NCBI GenBank assembly: GCA_026929865.2
Contig: CM049410.1
Location: 19,120,001-19,184,000, forward strand
Length of the DNA stretch: 64,000 nt
Source of the DNA: Hyperoplus lanceolatus
Taxonomy: Eukaryota; Chordata; Actinopteri; Uranoscopiformes; Ammodytidae
Direction: 5' to 3'
The notes under the pieces: model-generated
Databases searched by the model: none
The model's input: the letters and a program-made list of their open reading frames with translations, nothing else
Told to the model about the DNA's origin: nothing
Program-made: the position numbers and the translations under genes
In this document: positions 52,714 through 64,000 of the stretch, piece by piece
Layout of the letters: every line of letters starts with the position of its first letter
Position numbering within the stretch: position 1 is the stretch's first letter

Positions 52714-55700
52714 GATTCTGCGCTCCGAACAGCACTAACTGTTCTGTAATACACTATCGCCAACACAGCTGGCATATTTTTTTTATTATTATTTATTTAT
52801 TATTTTTTTGATTGGCGTGATTTTCGGCAAACCACACATTTTTTGGGTGGTCACGTGGTCTTAAAAAATCAACAAAACCCACCTCATGTGTATTTGAACC
52901 AATGACGGTGCATTCTATGTTGCGCACGCCATGAAAATTAGATAAAGTAACAATGCTACATGACGCAGCATCAGACAGGAGATACAATGTGGCATTGCGC
53001 AGCAGCTGTCATCAGTGGGTTAATTTATTTATTTTTTGCTAGAATAGGAGCATGGCACCACCACTTTTGTCTAGATTCAGATAACTATGATACAAATAAG
53101 AATAAATAAAAAAAGCATGAAATGTCATGGAATTCAACAGTCCCACATATCATTCAATACAAGTTATTCTTCTAAATTGATTATGATTTTTTTTTTTTAT
53201 CTCCAATGGTTTTATTTACTTTGTGACACAGACATATGCAAACCTTGACTGCACATGTGAAAATGTGAGGTAACACAGCATGACACTAAGCAATTGACAG
53301 AGATTTGTGTTTGTATACAATTGCTCCTTCACACAGGACACTGTAAAAAGGACACTTTCTGTTGTTACACACACATTATCATGTCAGGGTTTATTGAAGA
53401 CTGAAACATTAAATTGAGCTGTTGTGCATGGTCATTATGATTTATACATGCATCATTTCTCCGCTATTTCTCATCGGTACAGACGTTTGACGACTGAGGG
53501 ATTTGAATGGCACTGAAAGGTGGCAAGGCTGAAATATGTTTATTAAACATAATTCCTAGATATTTTTTAGATCAGCTCCAAGTATTGTGTTGTTGTGCAC
53601 CATTATCCTTCCATCATTACCTTTATTTTCAACCTGTCAGTCTGTGTGAAGCAGTGAGTGTCCTCCTGCACCTCTGCATAACCTCATCATAATCATTTTT
53701 GTCTATTGCTGTCCATCTGTATTTTCCCTTCCATGTCCCTTCTCCCGAACTCAGTTTCAAATCATTTTCAACGCTCCCATGCAATCACTTCCCCTGCTTT
53801 CTTGCCCCACCTCTGGCTCTGCCGCCTCTCCCACCCGCTTCTTTAATCGTTCTGTTTTCTGCTGAAGGTTAGTCTTGCCTGCAGGGCTATGAAAATGTCA
53901 GAAAGGCCCACTCCATTTTCAGCTGTACGTAAATAGCCATTTCCCGCCAGAGCAAACCCACTTTCCCCAGGTCTAGCCTGCCACGTCACACATCACACAT
54001 CCCACGTCTTTCTCGCACACTACCTGCACACACTAGAGGGGAGAAAAATGATCAGCTCTCCTTCAGCACTCAACAGTCATTTTGATTTAAGAAGACTGCA
54101 GCCACTGTCTCTCTATATTCATCTCCATCATGTACTTCTTCAATTAAAAGCACAATTACATAAATTCAAATTAATTTGTTTCCATTCAGGGATAAGCCTG
54201 CTCACTATAAATATCCATATGTGTTGTGATTGTATATGTTGTTTTGGGTAGAAGCAGTTATATTTACAGTACTAGAAGTAATGCTGCATCTCATCCAATT
54301 TAAAAGGTACGCTAATTAAATATATGACCTATGAACAACAAGAGGAACAATGTGTGACTTGTCATTTTCCACATTAACAGCCTCTAATGGATGATAAATG
54401 GGATTAATCACAGCTTTTTAAATGGTTGAAATATTCAAATATATTCACACAACACAATGCAAAACCCACGTTACAATTATGAACTAATTCCACTTCCCAA
54501 AAGAGCATACATTTACTTATTAACCTTGCCTTAAACCACTTTGTCCTCCCCAACTTAAACTGCTCTTACTATCATTAGAATGTATCAGCATGGGAAGGTA
54601 TGTTCATTAACAGACAGGGGGAAAGCACTTAACAGTGTTGAAGAAAATGGCATTCAAAGAAAAGAAACTTGCCATTGTTTAAGTCACATAAAGCTTTGAC
54701 TTAAAATGTTGGTTCCATTAAAACTTTCCTTTTTCAACCGCTGAGTGACAAATGCTATGTAAAAGTGGATCATCATGCGTTATTTTACAATTCCCCAAAG
54801 GTTGAGTGTTTTCTCTGAATTTGAATAGAGCTCTGGATTCAGCTGTGAGGTGTGGGATGGGCTTGGATGGATGCTGAAGAAATATTGAAACCTAGATTTG
54901 TGTTCTGATGATTTTCAGGGAATAATAATTTATTTTTTTAAACTAAATAAAATCACTAATTTGATATCTTGTGTTTTTCTGAAAACGGCTGTTCTTGCTT
55001 CTCTGCCCTGTTCATCCTCACACCTTGAGAGCGAGCCACAGCAGGTCAGTTCATTTCCGTGTTGCCCTGTCCCAGAATCCCCTGACATGCTGCGCATCAC
55101 TCCAACTCTTCCCTTTCAATTTCCTGCAGCTCTGGAAGACAATGGAGAGCTACATCAAAAGGCGACATCAAGGGTTTGATAGCTCGACGCATCAGCAAAA
55201 AATAAAATCATTCACACAGTAAATACTTCTTGTTCGACAGTATATGGACAACTCATCATCTTTTGATGCATTTGCAACAGAGGTTATATTTCCGGGGAAC
55301 TTTCTTTGAGAAAGTCAAAGTAGAGGTGCATTTTCAGAAGGGTTTATAACATCTCCACAGGCAACATAGTAAGGAATACAGGTTCAGTATGACACCTAAG
55401 AATAGACAAAGTGTCCTCGACACATATCACATCAAGGCCAGAAGATGGAAGTGCTGTGACAAGGCCATTCTATAGATAGAAAAAAAAATTCTCACTGTCT
55501 GTCTGGTATGTGTTCTTGAAGAATTCACACTGACAACACTTATTGATTCATTGATTCATGCCATAGACTAACCACAGGCTTTTTTACTTAATGTGACTGC
55601 AAAAATACATGTGCACAGGCACATTGTGTGATTGAGCATGAAATAACAGGGGAAAAATGCAGACAACAACATAATTGAATGGTCCAGATATAAAATTACT

Positions 55701-58700
55701 TCTGAATCGATTCCGGCCCTAATTTACCTGGGTTTACTCAGTGTTGTTTCTCTCTTACCAATGGCTATAGTGAATCATTGCTGTCAGTCTGGCCCTGCCC
55801 TCCCGCTGCGACTGAAATGACTTTGAAAAGCTTGATCAAGTTAATTGGCTTGGCTGGTTGGGCAGAGGGGGATAGATAGACCATTAGCTATTTGAAAGGG
55901 AAAAGATTGACAAGTGCGTTGTTTCTCAGGAAATAATTGAGAGGGAGGAGAGGAGTCTGAGCAGGAGGGAGACTGAAGGGTACACAAAGAGAGCGGGCCT
56001 CTGATGACGACAAAAGAATAGATTTTGCGAGAAAAAAATTAGCCTGCTTTGTTTCCTCTCCTCGGCAGGAGTCTGATGTTTTGCTGTGCTCCGTCTTGTG
56101 ACACATGTCTCCCTTTTCTCCCTTAGGCACAAAACCTATCATTTGGACATTTGTGGATAGACAAGAGAAAAGTACCAAAGACAGGAATAGCGGAAAAAAG
56201 GGGTGTGTGGTGGTGGCAGCATGAAAAATATTCAGCGTGGTCAAGCATGTGTTTTCTAGTAGTATACCTTACATAGTGTACCATTGAATTTTTTGAGAGT
56301 ATCCAAAGAATCGAGAAAAGCAAAGGGGAATAAAAGATGAAGTTGAACAATGTAGCTAATTGCTTCTGATGAATCCACTTGCTTGGAATGGATGCCCTGC
56401 CACCATACAGTTGCTCGTGTGAGGGTTGCTTGGAGGGCAGGGCAGTGGCAGAGAGAGGCACAGAGCTCGTTTTAATTGGATCTGTCAAAACTTGCCACCG
56501 GTTAATGTAGTGCCTCTATTAGGCAAAGCTGCAGCCCATGACCTGCAGCTCTCCTAGTGTGATCGATGGCTCCATTTGTTATGTTGCTGCTTTTGTTCTT
56601 GTTTTTTGGTGACGAGGAACACTGCGACAATAGATGTTTTTTTATAATTGGTTCAACATTCCAAGTCAATGGTAGACAACAAATAGAGGTGTTTCTGATT
56701 TGTAACATGCTCCTGCCAATTAGGCTGTAGCTGAAATAAAATAAATAAAAACGGATTTGACCAACTGTAAGTTAGCTTCAAGGTTTAGTTGGTTGAAAAT
56801 GCTGTATCTATCTGGCAGACTTTTTCATCTTACTAGCGGACTTTAAAATGAGGACTAGGTAAAAGGATATTGTGTTAGACTATTAAGCTGCATGTCCCAG
56901 GAAACATGTTGGCATCCTCCTTACAGACTGATGATGACCCATGTAGAAGAAATAAAGAAACAGCATTCTTCTTGTTCTACAGTTAATTAGTCCTAGAATT
57001 AAGTATGAACAAGAAAGGAAAGGTAAAGTATGTCATTTGTCCCAACATAACCCTTTGCCTGCTACCCTAAGAGACCTCTAAGTTTTTCTGCCCTTTCTAA
57101 GACCTTTCTAGTCACCGATTATTACAATAAGTCAACACTGGGGAAATAAGTGAGACCAATAACCCAACAATGTAAAATAGAGAAAGGGTAAACCCTTTCT
57201 CAGGGTTTTTTGCAGTAGAGCCACCACTCTCCTTTCACTGTCTCAGATAGGGGGAAAAGGATCAATAGCTCCCGGTGCCAGAGTCTCATAAATCTGTGGA
57301 AAATCTTTTTATGCTATATGAGCCCTCTACTTATCTCTGGCTCCGACTGGAACACAGAAACATGGCTTTTTCAACGTTTGACTGGGCCACTTGGGGATTG
57401 TAGTGTTTATCAACCCGGCCCTCCTCTAAAAGAGACTGTTGTTGTCTCTCTCTGTTTACATCAGACCAGGAAGTCTGTCCTGTGTCCTGACAAGGTTACA
57501 GATGATGAATGACTTCACTTTCGTACGGCAAAATATTCCTCCTCTGGGACATATACGCAGTTTTTCCCCCTCCCTAATTCAACCTCCCAATTTTCTACCA
57601 TATAAATGCATGCATTGCTCATCTTATTCTCCATTCTATTATCATGGGACATTTTTTTTCCTTTTTGGGCCTCCTCTGTTCGCCCTTGTTAATTTTCCAT
57701 CATTATTCCGATGCATCATTTTAGGAAACACTTTCGAGGCTGCAGTAATTTTTTATTCTATTTTTTTACCATTCTTCTGTAATTTCAAGTTAGTATTTGG
57801 AAACAACAGGCCTTGCCGTGCCTGCTTTATGCTAGCTTTTTCGTGGCATAATCAATACCCTCAGCACAGACCCCGGGGATGGCCTGTTTTAGTCAAATGC
57901 TTTTGGAGTTCCTCTTGTGTGTGCAATTGGATCAGCCACTGGAAGGAGCCAATGGCCTCGCCTTGAGAGTAAGAACTCTCCAAGCTGTCACACACACAAG
58001 ACTATCTCAGACAAACAACTATATCCACAGTTACAGCAAGCAAACATGTTCAGGATGTTGCCTGAACAAATACATTCAAATTGAGCACTAAGACTTGCAG
58101 TGTGAAAGTAGCTATAGTTTCACCACTACTGGTCAGAGTTAAAGACTTGATTGGATTTAAATAACTACATTTTATTTATTTAGTTACTTTAACCTCCACA
58201 TATGTCACTCATACTTGCCGCAGACTTCAGTGATCAGAGTAAATTAAAAAAAGTCTGGGCTGTCATACAAGTCTGCCATAATCCCCACTAGCCTGCATAA
58301 ATCAAAGTGACTCCACATGGATTAATAGCAGGGATTACAGTGACACAAACTGCAGGCAATGGCAGAAGAAGGGGAGCAAAGAGACAGATTGATTTCGGGT
58401 CCAAACCAAACCAAACCACTTTACCTCAAACAACTATGGACATAAACCTGCACTTGCTATACATTTCTAAAACACTACAATTACTTTACTGTAACCAGTC
58501 GTGATACTTCTCCCAGACATTTATATGTGAGCAACAATATTTATACTGCTGACATGATGGTGTATGTTTCATGGACTAAAACATAAACGGCCACACTGGT
58601 TTTGGGTTTTTCAAACTAATTATCAAGTGAGTGAAACAGCTGAACAATATGCTCGGGGGCAACAACGTCGACAAAGATCCGGATGAAGAACTCATTGGGA

Positions 58701-60958
58701 ATTCATCCTTGAGTTTCTAGACTCTCAGTAAAGGGACTAGACAGTGACAACAAGCAAAGACAAGACTCAATTGTATTTGCTCTATAATAAAGCATGAAAT
58801 AGGCTGGTTAGCTCTCGACTCCGCCACCGCCACCAGGGTTCCAGTCCACTTCAGAAAGTGACATCCTCAATCAAAGGAGACGTGCAACAACAAAGATGTG
58901 CCCGTACTATAATTGCTTTCACCAGAATTACACCACAGAATTACACACAAACATTTTTCCCAGCAACTGGGTGATAAAAAGGAAACGTACCGTGAAATTA
59001 AAATGTAGAAAATAATGCTCCGTATACATTTTTTAACTACTACTGAATTTAATTCACAAGAGAGCATTTTGATGGTAGCCGAGAAATGAAGGCTCTGAAA
59101 GAGGTCAAATGTGGCAATATGAGACGGAGATGTCAGAGAGACACCCACAGCCCTCTCCAAACCACTTCCTTCCAAACACAGTTGACCTCCTGCAGTACTG
59201 TACGTCCACACACAGGCCGGACAGGCGATATTCATAGCAACATACAGTAGGACAAAGCAAATGTCACCTATCTTGTCACCATGAGTAGCCCGAGCCACTG
59301 CTGTTGCCATGAGAATAGAGGCTGTGAAGTCTCGACAAGAAGGCAGACAAGCAAACACAGCAAGAGCCCAGACAGCTCAAGCAGCTGGCTGACAAGTAGA
59401 GCAATCCCAGAGGAAATGCCCCCATCCTGGTGACGGCTCACTGTAGGCTATACTGTACAGGACATTAGTGTCTGTCATTGTCTCCGTCTGTGTCCTCCTG
59501 TGTGCGTGCCAGTCCTGGAGGGAGTATACTGTATGTGGGTCGACTGCACAAGCAGGAAGCAACTGTGTTTCTAAAAGTGTTGACAGTGGTCTCGTCTTGC
59601 TTCTTGTGGGACACACCTTCTTGTCCAACACCGGGCCACCTCACAGGTGACAGAAGAATAGGACATGGACCTGATGGCCTTCAGGAAACTCCCTTACATG
59701 TTGTCTCATTACACTTGTTTTAGGCAAATAATTATTGTTGTATTTTCTTATTTGAAGGTTGAGTTTCAACAACATAAATATGAAGTACAATTGTATTGAG
59801 TACAATAGTAATAAATATTGATGCTGTAAGGCAACTAATCTAGTGAACATGGTGAACATTAGGCAATACAGAATACAGCCCATCACGGGCAGGCCTACAG
59901 CCCAGCCTCACATGGCCCTACAATAATAGTGCTGTTTCTGACTTTTCTAATACTTTATTCATTACTTAATTCATTATTTTTTTAATATTTTTTACATGGA
60001 ATACTGAATATGTACAAATATACTGAAAAGTAAAAATAATTTAAGGGGTCTGCGAATAATAGGCCTAAATAGATAGGGCTATTGATCATGTAAAATCCAG
60101 AACAAAAAAACCTATTCAAGGCTCCACACAGCAACAAATCAACTTTGCAATAGGCCTACCTGAACTGTGTTGAACAGCCATGAACTACACGACGGACGAG
60201 GAGCGATCAACATTGGTAGGTCCATGGCCTGTGGTTCAAACCGTTGACCTGAGAGACCTCATGCGCATGTGCAAAACTGATAGGCCTACAACACCACGCC
60301 ATGAACGGAAACACAAGGTCAGTGATTCAATTTGTGATGTGTTTGTGTTTTTGAGAAGGTGAAATAAATAGGGAAACATTAATTAAGAGTCCCAATATTT
60401 TGTTTAACCTTACACGTCTGCCTTACATTAAAAGTGAAACTTTGCAGGTAACAATTAGCTGCCACTTGACAATTAGCCTAATAGGGAAACACTTAGGCTA
60501 CCTGCTGTTGCGCTCCACCACCAGATGCCAACAATGATGTGCTGCACCTCACACGCTCTGTTTCTAGATGAATAGCCCTAGTTGAAATGAATCCTTCCAA
60601 ATAAATAGCCTGCATATTTCCTGCCTCATCTCACTTAGTTCAACACAGCCATCCTTATTTTCGGCTACGAGTAGCTAATTATGCTACCGACCTGTCAATC
60701 ACACATTGAAGGCGAAACTAACCGTAGAGCTGATTATTTGGAGCTTTTCGGATTTTTAAAACGGTTAAAAACCTAACTGTACCATGAAAAACCTGTGCGG
60801 AAATTGGTTTAGTCATATAATTCGATGGAAATATAGACATTGTGTGTCAATTAATAAGATCCTACATGTGCTCATGTAGCCTACTGTATTAGACAGTTGA
60901 CAGTTAGAAGTGTGCACTTTAAATGTGGGTAGCATCCACTAAATTCAGTTTATTTATT
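52714..60958. other. Long anonymous region without recognisable gene
   Basis: About 8.2 kb. The longest frames (57439-57966 plus, 175 codons; 58867-59358 minus, 163 codons) are rich in hydrophobic and Cys residues, with no domain, repeat or splice context. Runs such as TTTATTATTATT (52778-52812) are simple AT sequence. I see no transposon ends and only one weak candidate start exon (60182-60320). The low repeat content compared with the rest of the window suggests intronic or conserved noncoding sequence, but this cannot be tested here. Confidence 0.35.
60182..60320 (+). CDS. Weak candidate first coding exon
   Basis: ATG in fair context (ACAGCCATGA) at 60179-60182 opens a frame starting MNYTTDEERSTLVGP and running through charged sequence to ERKHK. 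It is followed by AAG|GTCAGTG, a possible splice donor near 60318. A second possible donor (TTG|GTAGGT) lies near 60214. I recognise no family, the frame is only about 46 codons, and there is no promoter evidence upstream. Confidence 0.12.
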
Positions 60959-61001
60959 TCTCTCTCTCTCTCTCTCTCACACACACACTCACTCACTCAC
61001 T

Positions 61002-61041
<40 letters not shown>
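60959..61041. repeat. Compound (TC)n-(CACT)n-(CA)n microsatellite
   Basis: A CT array, then CACA, four CACT units and a CA array in succession. Confidence 0.95.
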
Positions 61042-61043
<2 letters not shown>

Positions 61044-61936
61044 ATGTTATCCTTTGCCCATGTAGGCTACTCATATTAATACTGATTTAATTTAAGAAGA
61101 GAGCTAATTGCAATTAAGATGCACTGGGTGTTTAGTTGGGAAGTAAAGCGAAGCAATCAGTGTTGATTATGCAGCTCGAGCTTGATCAGAGTAAATCACA
61201 CACTGTACAGCAGCTGTACACTGTCGGTCTGAATCTTTAGTCAGGCATGCCATCGGAAAAGGGCCTGTTTTATAGTGTGATTACGTCCATGGCAGCACTA
61301 CCTCTTTAGTCCATGAGCACTACCGACTCCAGCTCACTGCCATATTTGAAAGGATCACGGCACATGCGACATAGTGAGGTTGACCTTATCATGTCTTTCC
61401 CACATACACATAGATGTGTTGTGGGTCCAAAGTGATTATACTCAATACAGCTGCCAGCCTTAAATTAAAACCATTTCCTCTGTAGTGAGTTTTTGGTTTA
61501 GCTGTACATATCTAGATTGTCTTGATTAGTGTAAATAGGTCTAGACAAAGCAGCAAGATGTCAACAAAGACTGTTTTCTGTGATTAGCTGTCTAAAGCAG
61601 TCATTTGGGGACATCAGTATGGGTTCTGAGAAAGTAGTTATATGCAATAGAATTGCAGATGTCTAGCCAGTGTGTAAAATGAACAAGTGAAAGTCTGATA
61701 AATCTGTTCCTCTGTGTGGCCCGTTTAGGCTGTGTTCAACGCTCCAAGGTGAAATAGATAGCCCTGTTTTGATCCAGTGATGCAGAGTGGGCAACAGCAG
61801 TCAAAAAGCATTTCACGTCAACTCAAAGAGAAGCTCTGTCAACCATCATGGTTTCAGAGATATTTTTAGCGCATACAATGTAGGAAAACGTATTGTTCCC
61901 TTTCTTGTCAGCTAACTCCAATTTTTCCTTTTCCAG
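61042..61936. other. Anonymous sequence upstream of the candidate exon
   Basis: No gene or repeat recognised. The last 30 bases form a branch-point and pyrimidine-tract arrangement belonging to the candidate exon. Confidence 0.4.
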
Positions 61937-62030
61937 ATGTTACGTAGAAACATCTGGAGGCTTTAACCAACCGATAAATGAGCCGTGTGGGGACATGGTG
62001 CCTTGCTCATGGGTACATCAACAAACTTTG
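61937..62030 (+). CDS. Candidate 94-bp internal coding exon, protein unidentified
   Basis: A possible branch point (GCTAACT at 61911-61917), a pyrimidine tract and CCAG precede the exon, and TTG|GTGAGT follows it. All are close to vertebrate splice consensus. Only one of three frames is open. After one base completing a split codon it gives 31 residues from CYVETSGGF through PINEPCGDMVPC to VHQQTL, ending on a codon boundary (start phase 2, end phase 0). Three cysteines (C-x16-C-x5-C) suggest an extracellular domain, but I cannot name the protein. No partner exon lies within the window, so it could be a chance ORF or an exon of a gene with long introns. Confidence 0.35.
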
Positions 62031-62968
62031 GTGAGTGTGATAATGTCCTCAATAAAAAAATGTAATTCAAGCTCTCATCAGTATGAGAAACACTAGAGAA
62101 AGATATATTTTTTTTGCCTTTATTCACACCATTTGTCAGAGGTTATAGAGGTAAGGGAAGTGTATTTTGATTGGCTAACTAACACTGACACCTAGTGGTT
62201 ATTCAAGGCAAATGTATTACAAAAGACTTGTGAAGCACAAAAATTTCATCTGAATTAAATCTCAAATTTAGTTTCATTTTATTCATATTAGTTTTTATAA
62301 AACAGCACACAGCAACAAAATGAGGTGGATTGTAAATGTTACTGGATGATGTTTAAGATATTGTGAAAACTAACCCCCTATAAATAATAATATAATAGCA
62401 TGAATGATTAGAGATGGTAAGCAAATTTGAAGCATTTAAAAAAAACAGTTCATACGGAAGTGTTGTCAAGTGTTAGTGATGGTTAAGATCCAGGCCCGGT
62501 TCTAGACAGTTAGATTAGGGTGGGCCTGTAGAAATTTTTGGTGGGCACACTGGGCAGAGAGACCGAAGATGCGAGCGCACGCAGAGATTTTTTGCCCTTT
62601 TAAGATCTCTGCGTCTGCTTTTTGGCACATTTACTATGAATTGTGTAGAACACAATATGCAAATAAACAACATAATTATATACAACAAAATGTATATATT
62701 TTTTTAATCGCAGTATTTACTGCAGTCCCTCCTTTGCAGAGGCAGTTAAAACACTACTGCTCCTCTGCAACTTTTTTGACCAACTTATGTGCGTTCTATG
62801 TACTTTGCCTGTGGACAATAAGTGCATTGTTGAACCATAACTTGGATGAGTTCAGCCGAACTGCGGGATTGATCCCCAGCGGGGCTTGTTTTGAGCCTGG
62901 GACTGGGAGTGGAAGCCGGATAACTATCCTAGCTCCGCTAAGCTAGGAGCTAGGATAACAGTAGGTGA
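62031..62968. other. Anonymous sequence with two strong hairpins
   Basis: No gene recognised. One inverted repeat has a 10-bp stem (62579-62588 with 62605-62614, ACGCAGAGAT), and another has a 12-bp perfect stem (62925-62936 with 62946-62957, TATCCTAGCTCC, 9-base loop). The part right of about 62850 may be the 5' untranslated region of the retrotransposon ORF that follows. Confidence 0.4.
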
Positions 62969-63109
62969 AAGTTGCCCTGGACTGCCTTCTCAGAGCGGGA
63001 ACACTCTTTTACTAAGAGCCCGAATAATCTGGTCACATCCGTCCTGCAAGACTCTATCCCCGGCGTGGCCCGTCTTAAGCCATACAGCAAGCTAGCACCA
63101 GCTACCACC

Positions 63110-64000
63110 ATGCTACAAACGTGTGAATGCAACCTTACCTTAGGCCTACTGAAGGAGAGGATCTCTGGTCTGCAAGCTGAACTCAGGGGTAAAAACGACA
63201 TCATCATGGAGCTATCCTCTGTTGCTTCCACTCAAATGAAGCACCTTGTCGCCCTAAGATCCTCTGGCTGCGGCTCCCATGATCCTACTCTCCCGTGGTC
63301 CGGCTCCGCCAGTGTGGGATCTTCTTCTCCTGTCACTGTGCCCGGGCCTGTGTTAGCCAAACCCAACGATCAGTGGAGTCTACTTGGTGCAAAACCTAAG
63401 CTGGCAGCGACTGTCAACAAAGGGGATGGACAATTCCCGCTGAGCTCGACCCCTGTTAAACCAATAAATTGGTTAACAGCCCGCAAAGGTAAACATTGTG
63501 GTCGTCCGCGGACTCCCCCAGCACCGCAGCGCCTGGAGCTTGGCACCAGATTCGAAGTTATGAGCCTACAGGAGTTTCCATCAATGGCAAATGGCTCTAG
63601 CTCTCCTCCCCGGTTCCAGCCACGTCCAGTTGGCCACGGTTCACCTGTGGACAAGGATACCACCACTGCCCTGGCACGCGCCACCTCGTCCTCCACCTCC
63701 GCTGTTCCGACGCCCGCTGCCTCTTCCGCCGCTGTCACTTCGCTGTCCGCCGCCGCTTCCTACGCCGCCGCTGTCTCCTCTCCACCTGTGGCCGGTGTTT
63801 CCCTGACGTCTCGTCGTTCCAACACGGGAGAGAACCGACGCAGGATGCTGTTGGATGCCATCATCAGACGTTCAGAAGGATCCACCAGACGCCCGGCTCA
63901 ACCTACGCAGCTTTGCCGCTCTGGACCGCGGGCATCAACACTGCAGGCTAATGATCCAGCCCGGCCTTCACATGGTTGCTCTGCAGCGCAGCAAGGCCAA
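63110..64000 (+). CDS. Partial ORF, probable non-LTR retrotransposon ORF1
   Basis: An ATG in strong context (GCTACCACCATGC) opens a frame that stays open for 297 codons to the window edge. The same frame is open back to 62969, so the true start could lie earlier. Residues 8-38 are leucine-rich with heptad spacing (LLKERISGLQAELRGKNDII), a short coiled coil. Residues 88-160 contain QWSLLGAKPK and LELGTRFEVMSLQEF, like the W...L-LxNRFxxL region of ORF1 proteins of fish L2/CR1-type LINEs. Residues 185-240 are Ala/Ser/Pro-rich low complexity. No endonuclease or reverse transcriptase is in view; they would lie beyond the edge. GC is higher than in the surroundings. A host gene exon is the alternative. 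Confidence 0.5.
   Translation, partial: MLQTCECNLTLGLLKERISGLQAELRGKNDIIMELSSVASTQMKHLVALRSSGCGSHDPTLPWSGSASVGSSSPVTVPGPVLAKPNDQWSLLGAKPKLAATVNKGDGQFPLSSTPVKPINWLTARKGKHCGRPRTPPAPQRLELGTRFEVMSLQEFPSMANGSSSPPRFQPRPVGHGSPVDKDTTTALARATSSSTSAVPTPAASSAAVTSLSAAASYAAAVSSPPVAGVSLTSRRSNTGENRRRMLLDAIIRRSEGSTRRPAQPTQLCRSGPRASTLQANDPARPSHGCSAAQQGQ

Noticed and set aside
57439..57966. 175-codon frame on the plus strand
   Set aside because: Composition is that of translated pyrimidine-rich DNA (Phe, Leu, Ser, Cys). There is no domain, and the frame overlaps other equal-quality frames.
58867..59358. 163-codon frame on the minus strand
   Set aside because: No recognisable domain, no splice context and no good start context. 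A chance frame is the simpler reading.
62569..62946. 125-codon frame on the plus strand
   Set aside because: It overlaps two hairpins and probable retroelement leader sequence. No motif was recognised.

Overview
The window is vertebrate nuclear DNA, most likely from a ray-finned (teleost) fish. It is AT-rich, has no long multi-exon coding pattern, and is crowded with long CA/GT dinucleotide arrays. It also carries repeat types typical of teleost genomes: Tc1-like transposons, tRNA-derived SINEs, L2-like LINE tails, hAT-type and TTAA-bounded MITEs, and a gypsy-like solo LTR. The species and the host locus cannot be named from the sequence. I recognise no complete host protein gene. Most of the window reads as intergenic or intronic sequence.

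Layout. Positions 1-5 kb: a long CA array, a TTAA-bounded MITE (869-1165) and a compound tetranucleotide/GT array. 5-6.3 kb: a hAT-type non-autonomous element (5065-6296) carrying a GT array and a tRNA-derived SINE with a 6-bp target duplication. 6.3-17 kb: mostly anonymous sequence with five dinucleotide arrays, an L2-like reverse transcriptase remnant near 12.9 kb and a second MITE copy (13347-13833). 17.4-18.9 kb: a Tc1-like element remodelled into a fold-back. 19-31 kb: anonymous sequence with one clear SINE, microsatellites, an L2-like tail and a 9-bp-TSD element (30889-31262). 35.8-38.5 kb: a pentanucleotide array, a very long TA array and a second Tc1 fold-back of a different family inside the TA array. 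41-47.8 kb: a candidate CpG-containing promoter/first exon, two further TTAA-type elements, a degenerate common fish repeat, a solo LTR, a SINE and another TTAA terminus. 49.4-52.7 kb: three transposons nested one inside another, each with its own target duplication, the innermost being a fold-back. 52.7-62 kb: mostly anonymous, with one well-formed candidate internal exon (61937-62030). The right edge (63110-64000) is an open reading frame that leaves the window and looks like the ORF1 of a non-LTR retrotransposon.

The strongest observations are the three-level nested transposon stack and two unrelated Tc1 families remodelled into the same inverted-duplication architecture. In each fold-back both outer ends are the transposase 3' end, so a transcript through either would fold into a long double-stranded hairpin. 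All family names rest on motifs and target-site duplications seen by eye and on recall of common fish repeats. No database search was possible.
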